The notes under the pieces were generated by a model, which saw only the letters and a list, made by a program, of their open reading frames with translations, was not told where the DNA came from and ran no database searches. A DNA stretch of 64,000 bases from positions 62,001 to 126,000 of the forward strand of contig CALYLW010000564.1 of assembly GCA_944989445.1 (NCBI GenBank), given 5' to 3'. The DNA comes from Ampullaceana balthica (taxonomy: Eukaryota > Mollusca > Gastropoda > Lymnaeidae). Within the stretch, counting starts at the first letter, position 1. Each line of letters begins with the position of its first letter. Shown piece after piece: positions 22,288-31,365 of the stretch. The position numbers were made by a program, and so were the translations under genes.

Positions 22288-22720
22288 CCCCGTAAAAAAA
22301 CAAAGTTTTTAACTATAAATCCCTTTTATATGAGACAGAAGTTAAAGCATTGATATGTTCTATGTAATACTCAACGCGCTACAACATTTACAGACTGAAA
22401 CTGACTGATCTCCCCTTGCTGTAAATCCTTGGGTATGGTCATCGATGGCTGGACTGAACTCCAGTACGTTGAGGTGAACGATAGCAGACGGCTAGATTTA
22501 ATTATATAGAGATAAACTAAAAATGCAATAATTTAATTACGGTACATTTGATCGATCTGAAATTTTGAACCAATGCATTGTTAGGTGACACGAGTCTATG
22601 TGCAAAATTTCAGCTCGATAGCATCACGGGAAGTGGGTCGTTTTTTTAAACTTTTGTATTTCCGCCCGACCGACCGACCAATAGATCACGACAAGACGGT
22701 GAGGTTAATATAAGGGATTT
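22288..22720 (+). mobile_element. Family A short element, diverged full copy
   Basis: It has the same order as the copy at 6797-7299: CCCGTAAAAAA, AACTATAAATCCC, ATTTAATTACGGTACAT, GATCTGAAATTTTGA, AAAATTTCAGCTCGATAG, a short CGAC run and GTTAATATAAGGGATTT at the end. At 433 bp it lacks most of the internal sub-repeats seen in the other copy. It is clearly older. Confidence 0.72.
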
Positions 22721-23202
22721 CAAAAATCGTGTGCTAAGTTGTACTGCATCCACTTTTTCCTTGCACAATTTTATTTTCTGAAAACATATATAAATTATCC
22801 TTACCAAAATTTGCTGCGCGGTAATTCGTAACAACGCTAACCATACCTATGAGCACAACTTACTAACCCCTAACAACCACAATGTGTTGTGTCATAAAAT
22901 GACAAAACACTTTGTTGCCAATGTTCCATATAAAATTGGTTGGTCCGTGTGCAAAGTAAAAATAACTCGTGTGCAAAGTTGCACAGCATCCATTTTTTGG
23001 GCGATATTTTATAAAATTTGATGCGCGGTAAATATACACTGCTGCGCGGCGTCGGTTAGATATCTGAGATATTTGCATTGGGGGGAACTTTGTTTGTGGT
23101 ATGAATAATTTTACTTTGTACCCCAGTTTGATTGAATCTATTAGATTGAAGCGCCGTCCCACGAAACGTTCACAACTATTATTGGTATCCGCCTATGCAC
23201 TG
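22721..23202. other. Spacer with a diverged direct repeat
   Basis: TCGTGTGCTAAGTTG and GCATCCACTTTTT at 22726-22760 recur as TCGTGTGCAAAGTTG and GCATCCATTTTTT at 22969-22998, and both are followed by a TGCGCGGTAA word. This suggests another dispersed element broken into two pieces. Confidence 0.45.
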
Positions 23203-23439
23203 ACGTTAGCCATTAGCCTCTCAACTCTAGCCAAATTATCGGGAGATGATGTGGCTAACAGGACGTTAGCCATTAGCCTCTCAACTCTAGCCATATTATC
23301 GGGAGATGATGTGGCTAACAGGACGTTAGCCATTAGCCTCTCAACTCTAGCCATATTATCGGGAGATGATGTGGCTAACGGGACGTTAGCCATTAGCCTC
23401 TCAACTCTAGCCATATTATCGGGAGATGATGTGGCTTAC
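23203..23439 (+). repeat. 60-bp minisatellite
   Basis: Four copies, anchored by ACGTTAGCCATTAGCCTCTC, spaced exactly 60 bp. Differences are single bases. The unit gives a 20-codon open period on both strands. Confidence 0.95.
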
Positions 23440-23865
23440 AGCCCAAACCCACACCACGTGCGGCCGTAATGAGTGGGGGGGGGGAGGACATCAGCAACCC
23501 CCCCCCCGTCACAACAAGCCGCCCACTCGCGCCCTGCTCCCGTAGCACCGTTCTGACGCCCAGTTTGCCGACCTCGCACGCCTGTCGGACTTCATTCCAC
23601 AATACGATGTGACGGACGGTGCAGCGGACCTGGGGATGGTGGACCGTCCCATCATCGCACGGCGTAACCCAGCGAGACACCGATGCCACCTGACGATGCG
23701 TGGCCGTGCAGTTAGTCTCTTAACTTGCCAACATGATGGTGCTAACGAGACAAGTCACGTGACCACAGTCTCACGGCAAGGCGGGGCGCTACACTCTGAA
23801 TACTCTCTTGAACTTGACCAGTGAACGTGATATAGACACTAACTACAGAGCGAGGGCCTTCAAAT
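23440..23865. other. GC-rich unique spacer
   Basis: It starts with G and C homopolymers (23475-23508). A frame from about 23552 to 23824 is open for roughly 90 codons without a recognised family or splice context. It may be single-copy regulatory DNA; the evidence is weak. Confidence 0.35.
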
Positions 23866-24077
23866 AACCACTCTAACTTTACCTCTAACTTTACAGCAGA
23901 CTTTACATCTAACTTTACAGCAGACTTTACTTCTAATTTTGTATCTAACTTTACATCTAACTTTACATCTAATTTTACATCTAACTTTATATCTTAACTT
24001 TATACCTAACTTTACATCTAACTTAACCGCAGACTTTACATCTAACTTTACATCGAATTTTACATCTAACTTTACAT
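23866..24077 (+). repeat. 12-bp degenerate minisatellite
   Basis: About 17 copies of TCTAACTTTACA with several substitutions (CAGACTTTACA, CTAATTTTACA). It is older or less homogenised than neighbouring arrays. Confidence 0.88.
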
Positions 24078-24194
24078 CAGGGGCGTAGGAGGAGATCTGG
24101 TGTGATCCCTTAGGGAAGGGCTCATTGCAGAGGGAGGGTTTTTTTTGGTTTCCATTTCAAAATTCTTGATAGCACTTACCTAGCTACGCCACTG
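24078..24194. mobile_element. Short hAT-like inverted-repeat element
   Basis: The left end CAGGGGCGTAGG and the right end CTAGCTACGCCACTG form an imperfect inverted repeat typical of hAT MITEs. It is 117 bp and abuts the end of the 12-bp array. The flanks do not show an 8-bp duplication, so it is either a deleted copy or its left flank has been replaced by array units. Confidence 0.5.
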
Positions 24195-24531
24195 CTGGAC
24201 CCACGTTTATACCTATACATCCTGCATGATTTAGATCATAACAAAGTTTAGACGTTCGCTACATATAGAAATACATTGTACATTAGTTTTCACATCAGAT
24301 ATGAAATTAACACGTTTGTAAGCTCCTAGCGATAATATAATTATATAATGTTGTTTTTTAATGGTAAAAAAATGCTGAATATTTGTGACTCGCCAACTTG
24401 TATCAAGCTTTGATTGTTTGAACTCCTTTGAACCCATGTCTTTCATTTTCCAGACCAGCCCATCTGACCTCACAAACTGCAACTGACCACACATACATCA
24501 TCTAACCACACGTACGACAGCAACCGGTTAT
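24195..24531. other. Unique AT-rich spacer
   Basis: An 87-codon minus-strand frame (24494-24231) has no recognised domain. No other signal is seen. Confidence 0.4.
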
Positions 24532-25130
24532 TTGACTTGGGGCCGATATGTTTGACTTAGGGCCGATATGTTTGACTTAGGGCCGATATGTTGGACTTAG
24601 GGCCGATATGTTTGACTTAGGGCTGATATGTTTGACTTAGGACCGATATTGTTGACTTAGGGCCGATATTGTTGACTTAGGGCCGATATGTTTTACTTAG
24701 GACCGATATGTTTGACTTAGGGCCGATATGTTTGACTTAGGGCCGATATGTTTGACTTAGGGCCGATATGTTTGACTTAGGGCCGATATGTTAGAATTGG
24801 GGCCGGTATGTTTGACTTGGGGCCGATATGTTTGACTTAGGGCCGATATGTTTGACTTGGGGCCGATATGTTGGACTTAGGGCCGATATGTTTGACTTAG
24901 GGCCGATATGTTAGACTTGGGACCGATATGTTTGACTTGGGGCCGATATGTTTGACTTAGGGCCGATATGTTTGACTTGGGGCCGATATGTTTGACTTAG
25001 GGCCGATATGTTTGACTTGGGGCCGATATGTTTGACTTAGGGCCGATATGTTTGACTTGGGGCCGATATGTTTGACTTAGGGCCGATATGTTTGACTTGG
25101 GGCCGATATGTTTGACTTAGGGCCGATACG
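24532..25130 (+). repeat. 20-bp minisatellite containing TTAGGG
   Basis: About 30 copies of GGCCGATATGTTTGACTTAG. Most junctions read TTAGGG. On the right side (about 24930-25128) units ending TTAG and TTGG alternate strictly, making a 40-bp higher-order repeat. Confidence 0.96.
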
Positions 25131-25805
25131 TTGCCGTGTGTCCGCTACATCCCACTTTGTAGCGCTGACAGTAAACATGTTCCATTAATTATGACCCGAC
25201 TAATTGTGTTAAGCTAACCAAGCTGGTGGCGGATATCTGACCGTTGAATCAATTGAACACGACTTGCCCTCACTACTACGGTGTTGATCAATAAATGGAC
25301 CACTTTCCTGGAGTGGCGTACTCGGCCCAGGGCGTAACAGTCAATAGCTTTTAACCGAAATTGAAAAGAAAAGCAATGACTACTAGAAATTTAGTAAATC
25401 CTCAACAATTGTCGGGGTTTCGCCCCTGGCGAAGGGAGAGGATGATCAGGGAGGGAGGAGGCGGTTGGGCCAGGGAGGTGGTTTGATGGTAACTACTTGG
25501 TGCCTTCCTAAAAAATTTGAGAACCCTGCCTCGGACAGAACGTATGTGTGGATAGAATTTCCCTGTTCTGTTCGTCAACAGTAAACACACGTCACACCGC
25601 TTATTCCTGGAGCCTGCAGAACAACACTACAAGATTCCTCACTATTGTCTATGGACCAAGTGTACAATATCCAATCTTAACTACACGCAACACGTGAGAG
25701 TTGATCCCCTCCTGCCCCCCCTCCTCGCCACCTTAACGCACACGGCCAACAGATGAGTAACAGTAACGGGAGTCAGCACCACCTGTTGACGTGTGATCGA
25801 TGGCC
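25131..25805. other. Unique spacer
   Basis: No repeat or gene is recognised. Purine-rich sequence lies at 25433-25495. Minus-strand frames near 25681-26013 have no recognised domain. Confidence 0.4.
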
Positions 25806-25935
25806 GTGTACGGAGGTGAACAGTGTGTCGCGTACATGGTGTGGTGTCTCCGTACGGAGGTGAACAGTGTGTCGCGTACATGGTGTGGTGTCTCCGTACA
25901 ACCAATACCATTGTGGTACATGGTGTGGTGTCTCT
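25806..25935 (+). repeat. 44-bp minisatellite, two copies plus a partial
   Basis: Anchored by GTACGGAGGTGAACAGTGTG. Two full copies are nearly identical and the words TACATGGTGTGGTGTCTC recur a third time at 25917-25936. Confidence 0.88.
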
Positions 25936-26409
25936 CTCCCTTTCCTTGAATACCACTGTGGTCAGTGGACCTCTCCCGTGCATGGCTGCAATATGGCGCG
26001 AGGATTGCCACAATAGCGTCGTTGGTAGTCGTTGCTCAAGTTGTCGGTCTTGTGTTTCCGTCAGTAGATGACCAATAGATGACCGCTAGCACCGGGATAA
26101 TCCAGGGTTAGGAACAATGGATCTTTGACCACCGAAATAACGGATTATAACCACATGGTAGAGAAACATGGTGTGTGGAACAAAACAACATAAGGACATA
26201 CAACATAATGACATACAGGTGTAACAACATTTGAACGCCTTGCAACTTCCAGGTAAACAAATCGTGTAATTCGATTTTTTTAAATGTTACATATAATATA
26301 CAATGTTGACTAACGATTTTGTTGAGTCGCAATTGTGTTTTTGTTCAGGAGTGGTTCCAACACTAAAAACCATGTACAGAAAATTTGGTGTAAAATCACT
26401 ACGTAAGCT
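25936..26409. other. Unique spacer
   Basis: No gene, repeat or RNA is recognised. A short CCAATAGATGACC duplication is seen near 26070-26085. Confidence 0.4.
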
Positions 26410-26706
26410 GCATGTTCCAAACACATGGGTCATGTTCCAAACACATGGGCCATGTTCCAAACACATGGGTCATGTTCCAAACACATGGGTCATGTTCCAA
26501 ACACATGGGTCATGTTCCAAACACATGGGTCATGTTCCAAACACATGGGTCATGTTCCAAACACATGGGTCATGTTCCAAACACATGGGTCATGTTCCAA
26601 ACACATGGGTCATGTTCCAAACACATGGGTCATGTTCCAAACACATGGGTCATGTTCCAAACACATGGGTCATGTTCCAAACACATGGGTCATGTTCCAA
26701 ACACTG
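26410..26706 (+). repeat. 20-bp minisatellite, almost perfectly uniform
   Basis: Fifteen copies of CATGTTCCAAACACATGGGT; the only clear difference is GGGC in the second copy. All frames stay open on the + strand. The uniformity points to recent expansion. Confidence 0.97.
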
Positions 26707-27090
26707 TGGTTACGTAATATACTTTACTAGAGATTCCAGCTGACCAAACATTTTATGGGCTCGTCCTCGCAAACTTTATTTGAGTTATAGTTAAGTGTTT
26801 GGTCATTAGGGCATTTAGCGAAGCGATAGGTCATCATGGGTTTTTAGTTACGTTGTAGGTCAGAATGACTGTCTTGAAAAATGTTTGGTCATTCTTTTAG
26901 TAAATGTGGCAGGTCCCCAAGGGACCAGACCTAATCGCATTGAGCAAGGATTCTACCTCTCACCGCCCCCCCCCCTTTTTTTTTCCCTACGTATTCCGTC
27001 AGGGGATTTCCGTTGCCTGAATAAATATAACTTCGTAGTTATAAATTATGTGGTAAACTAACTTTTGAACCATTTAATTTTAACAGAGAT
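26707..27090. other. Unique spacer with C/T homopolymers
   Basis: A C run followed by a T run lies at 26967-26985. Nothing else is recognised. Confidence 0.4.
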
Positions 27091-27280
27091 AAGGTGAGAG
27101 ATGGAGAGAGAGAGAGAGAGAGAGATAAAGAAAAAGAGAGAGTGCGGAGGAGAGAGAGAGAGTGAGAGAGAGAAATAAAGAGAAAGAGCGGAGGAGAGAG
27201 AGAGAGAGAGAGAGAAATAAAGAAAAAGAGAGAGTGCGGAGGAGAGAGAGAGAGTGAGAGAGAGAAATAAAGAGAAAGAG

Positions 27281-27312
<32 letters not shown>

Positions 27313-27318
27313 TGAGAG
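27091..27318 (+). repeat. (GA)n-rich compound microsatellite
   Basis: Purine-only sequence built of GA runs with AAATAAAGA and GTGCGGAGGA interruptions. A roughly 108-bp block is duplicated, so it is both a microsatellite and a two-copy minisatellite. The minus-strand frame of Ser/Leu residues is an artefact of this. Confidence 0.93.
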
Positions 27319-27770
27319 ACAAATATGTCATTTCATATGGCAGTTAATCGAATAAATGTTACGAGAATAGAAATTGCGTTTTGGTGTGAAGAGATAAACT
27401 CCCTTTGACATTAGTGTTGTGTACTGTATAAAGTATAAGCTCTAAAACACGAGAATCAAGGAATACATATTACAGACTTAATTAACGGCTTAGCTCCGCA
27501 GTCCTTTCTCATTTTAAAGACTGTTTGCTCCGTCACCTAAATGTGCCCTAGGCCCTAGAGTGATCCATGATGTTATTTTGTTGTTTACAAAGCTACAACA
27601 AGAAATATTTCGCCCTGTTTCCAGGTGCCTAACTCCTAACTGATTTCTTAGCTCGAGATAGAATTTACATTGACATTAGAATATCTTTAAAATAAATAAA
27701 TAAATAAATAAATAACTTTACAATTAGTGAGTGCAGACATTTTACCAGCCCATGATTGCCATGAACTCAT
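27319..27770. other. Unique spacer with an (AAAT)n run
   Basis: AAATAAATAAATAAAT is at about 27689-27714. No gene is recognised. Confidence 0.45.
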
Positions 27771-27930
27771 GTGTCCAGATTTGTGTCAGCTGTCTGATAT
27801 CTGTCCAGATTTGTATCAAATGTCTGACATCTGTCCAGATTTGTGTCAGCTGTCTGACATCTCTCCAGATTTGTGTCAACTGTCTGACATCTGTCCATAT
27901 TTGTGTCAACTTTCTACCATCCGTCCAGAT
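27771..27930 (+). repeat. 30-bp minisatellite
   Basis: About five diverged copies of TGTCCAGATTTGTGTCAGCT followed by GTCTGACATC. Divergence between copies is higher than in most arrays here. Confidence 0.92.
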
Positions 27931-28340
27931 TAATATTAACGTTCAATCGTACATTAACTGTCTACGTTTAAGTTAAATGCCCATGTTAAGTTCAGTTGCC
28001 CTTCCAGATGTACATCAAATGCCCATTTCATCTCGAGACTAGCAAGCGCCACCCTTATACCGGTAACCTGATCACGCTGGACTAACGTTGATAGCCGTGT
28101 CCATTCTCACCCCTCCCCCCACGCCCCACACACGCACTCCAGGTGTAGGTGGTGTGAAGATGACAGGTGATGTCAGGTATGGTGTATGTACCTCACATTT
28201 CCTCACATTTCCCCACATCCTTTCCATACAGAGAATAGTGGGATAGTTAAGTGACAAAACACGTCTAGACATACCACAGGAAGTCGATAGGGGACCAACG
28301 TGACAATAGGACTTCTGGGAATTCCAACAGCTGGTCACAT
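27931..28340. other. Unique spacer
   Basis: No repeat beyond a TTTCCTCACATTTCC duplication near 28198-28215. No gene is recognised. Confidence 0.4.
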
Positions 28341-28348
28341 GAACAGTC

Positions 28349-29322
28349 TCAACTCATGGAGCACACGGTCTCATGGCATGATTGGAGTTCTCAACTCACG
28401 GAGCATACGGTCTCATGGCAGGATTGGAGTTCTCAATTCATGGAGCATACGGTCTCATGGCAGGATTGGAGTTCTCAACTCATGGAGCATACGGTCTCAT
28501 GGCAGGATTGGAGTTCTCAACTCATGGAGCATACGGTCTCATGGCAGGATTGGCGTTCTCAATTCATGGAGCATACGGTCTCATGGCAGGATTGGAGTTC
28601 TCAACTCATGGAGCATACCGTCTCATGGCAGGATTGGAGTTCTCAACTCATGGAGCATACGGTCTCATGGCAGGATTGGCGTTCTCAACTCATGGAGCAT
28701 GCGGTCTCATGGCAGGATTGGAGTTCTCAACTCATGGAGCATACGGTCTCATGGCAGGATTGGAGTTCTCAACTCATGGAGCATACGGTCTCATGGTAGG
28801 ATTGGTATTCTCAACTCATGGAGCATACGGTCTCATGGCAGGATTGGTGTTCTCAACTCATGGAGCATACGGTCTCATGGCAGGATTGGAGTTCTCAACT
28901 CATGGAGCATACGGTCTCATGGCAGGATTGGAGTTCTCAACTCATGGAGCATACGGTCTCATGGCAGGATTGGAGTTCTCAACTCATGGAGCATACGGTC
29001 TCATGGCAGGTTTGGTGTTCTCAACTCATGAAGCATACGGTTTCATGGCAGGATTGGTGTTCTCAACTCATGGAGCATACAGTCTCATGGCAGGATTGGA
29101 GTTCTCAACTCATGGAGCATACGGTCTCATGGCAGGATTGGAGTTCTCAACTCATGGAGCATACGGTCTCATGGCATGATTGGAGTTCTCAACTCATGGA
29201 GCATACGGTCTCATGACAGGATTGGAGTTCTCAACTCATGTAGCATACGGTCTCATGGCAGGATTGGAGTTCTCAACTCATGGAGCATACGGTCTCATGG
29301 CATGTTTGGTGTTCTCAACTAA
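28349..29322 (+). repeat. 42-bp minisatellite
   Basis: About 23 copies, anchored by CATGGAGCATACGGTCTCAT. The unit is 14 codons with no stop, giving open frames of up to 265 codons on the + strand in all three phases. Variants such as GGCGTTCTC and GGTGTTCTC are scattered and sometimes paired. Confidence 0.96.
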
Positions 29323-29495
29323 CACCATATAGTTTCGTAAATAGGCTCATAATTATATGTGGCGGATCTTATATCAGGAGGTCTGATTCGAATCCCAATA
29401 TATTTATTTTGTCATGAGTGTGCAGTTAATCTGAAGTCAATAGGTTAGTTATTGGTAGATCGTAGGTTTAATAGATCGGCTTAGAACAAATCCGT

Positions 29496-29832
29496 TGTAG
29501 ATCTCATTGCAGTGATGTTCTGTTATCAGGGCTGTAGATCTCATTGCAGTGATGTTCTGTTATCAGGGCTGTAGATCTCATTGCAGTGATGTTCTGTTAT
29601 CAGGGCTGTAGATCTCATTGCAGTGATGTTCTGTTATCAGGGCTGTAGATCTCATTGCAGTGATGTTCTGTTATCAGGGCTGTAGATCTCATTGCAGTGA
29701 TGTTCTGTTATCAGGGCTGTAGATCTCATTGCAGTGATGTTCTGTTATCAGGGCTGTAGATCTCATTGCAGTGATGTTCTGTTATCAGGGTTGTAGATCT
29801 CATTGCAGTGATGTTCTGTTATCAGGGTTGCC
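29496..29832 (+). repeat. 37-bp minisatellite
   Basis: Nine nearly identical copies, anchored by GTAGATCTCATTGCAGTGAT. Only the last two differ at one base (GGTTG for GGCTG). Confidence 0.96.
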
Positions 29833-30304
29833 TCCAGTCAAATGATTTTTGTTTCTATTGAGCCTAAAGAGCCTCTTGGTTTCAAAAACTTATTTTGCTC
29901 CGCTGACCCCGTTTTGAAGGATTATAGAATACAAGTTGAATCAAATGTCATTGTCTTCAGACATGCTGTCACACACAACATTGCTTTGAGCTGCTGTTGT
30001 AATCCAACGTATGTTTAGACTGTAAGACACAGACCAGAGAATTTGGTTGTCTTCAATGGTAACCAATGTGGAGATCTCATGCTAAACCCACACAAGGTAT
30101 GATTGGAGATGGGACGTTAGAACTGGGGCTGTTGATCAGGAGACGAGACTCCCTTTATGAAGTAACCGAGTCTCCCTTTATGAAGTAACCGAGTCTCCCT
30201 TTATGAAGTAACCGAGTCTCCCGTTATGAAGTAACCAATGGAGTTGGAACAGCTGTTCTCACACTTTGTTTTAGTCCAAGGTTGCACCAAGGTTTGTCCT
30301 AGTC
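29833..30304. other. Unique spacer with a 23-bp tandem repeat
   Basis: Four copies of GAGTCTCCCTTTATGAAGTA plus ACC lie at about 30146-30232. The rest is unique DNA; no gene is recognised. Confidence 0.6.
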
Positions 30305-30312
30305 GCCTAGAC

Positions 30313-30618
30313 CAGTGCTTCTGAAAGCGGTGGCCCTCTGACCGGTGCCAGTCCGTAGGCAATCAGCCGCCGGTGCGCAGAAGATATGAAGAAAGAACAG
30401 AAAAATGTAACTATAGTCTCCCATTTGCAACCATTAAGACCAACCCAAAAGAATGTGTCAATTTTTGGCAATAAGCTCATAAGATGAAACAAATAAAATA
30501 AAATAAATTACATTTGACTACCATGTAAGGTAAGTAGAGTGAAAATAGTGCATCGGTCTCTTGAGATATCTAAAAATCCCTGCCGGTCCGTCATACCAGA
30601 AAGTTTGAGAAGCACTGG
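30313..30618. mobile_element. hAT MITE with exact 8-bp target duplication
   Basis: The left end CAGTGCTTCTGAAA and the right end TTTGAGAAGCACTG are inverted repeats with one mismatch. GCCTAGAC lies on both sides, at 30305-30312 and 30619-30626. The 306-bp interior is non-coding. The terminal word is typical of hAT MITEs found widely in animals. Confidence 0.92.
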
Positions 30619-30872
30619 CCTAGACCAAATTTAAAGTCCACTTTTAAGTATGTTGAGGTCCTCTCTAACATGTTAAGGTATTGGCGGCAGTTTGAGTCTT
30701 TTGTTCTTAATATTTCTCATACTTTCACGTGACTATGGAATGTCCGAGAACGGGAGGGGGTGGAAGAGATATTTAAAAACAACACCAATTCCTGGGGAGA
30801 TAAGAGTTGAAGTGGTGAGTGGGCCTGACTAGAGTAACAGTTGTCTTTTCTTGACGGGCAGTCTGTTGTAAG

Positions 30873-31148
30873 GGCGTGGCATGGAGACGTGGGGGTCTGG
30901 GGTGCAGGATCAGCCAGAGATAAGGTTACAGGGGCGTAGAGACGTGGGGTCTGTTGTGTAGGATCAGCCAGAGATAAGGTTACAGGGCCGTGGAGACGTG
31001 GGGTCTGGGGTGTAGCATAAGACAGAAATAAGGTTACAGGGGCGTAGAGACGTGGGGTCTGTTGTGTAGGATCAGCCAGAGATAAGGTTGCAGGGGCGTG
31101 GAGACGTGGGGTCTGGGGTGTAGCATCAGACAGAGATAAGGTTACAGA
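30873..31148 (+). repeat. 54-bp minisatellite with alternating variants
   Basis: About five copies anchored by GAGACGTGGGGTCTG and AGATAAGGTTACAG. Units alternate between GTTGTGTAGGATCAGCC and GGGGTGTAGCAT types, so the larger period is about 107-108 bp. Confidence 0.92.
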
Positions 31149-31365
31149 GGAATGAATGGCTGTGGTGAGATTAGTCCATGTTTAGTGAGGAGCAGTGTCG
31201 GCGACAAATGGGGGAGGGGGGAGGCAGTTTGGGAAGTGGAGGTGATGAAGTAAAAATTATTCCTTACCTAAGATTCGCACCGCTCTTAGATTGTCACGTG
31301 GGACTCGTTTGTCCAATGAAAATAAGGAGGAACTATGTTGAATGGCTACCATAACTAAAAGACTG

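Noticed and set aside
23552..23824. Possible exon of about 90 codons in GC-rich DNA
   Set aside because: Composition is suggestive, but there is no recognised domain, no clear splice acceptor and an opposing frame is equally open.
24532..25130. Interstitial telomere
   Set aside because: TTAGGG occurs once per 20-bp unit and is never in uninterrupted tandem; it is part of a longer unit.
29353..29395. tRNA or tRNA-derived SINE (GATTCGAATCC box B)
   Set aside because: The box B word is perfect, but the surrounding bases do not pair into a T-arm and no matching box A or acceptor stem is present.
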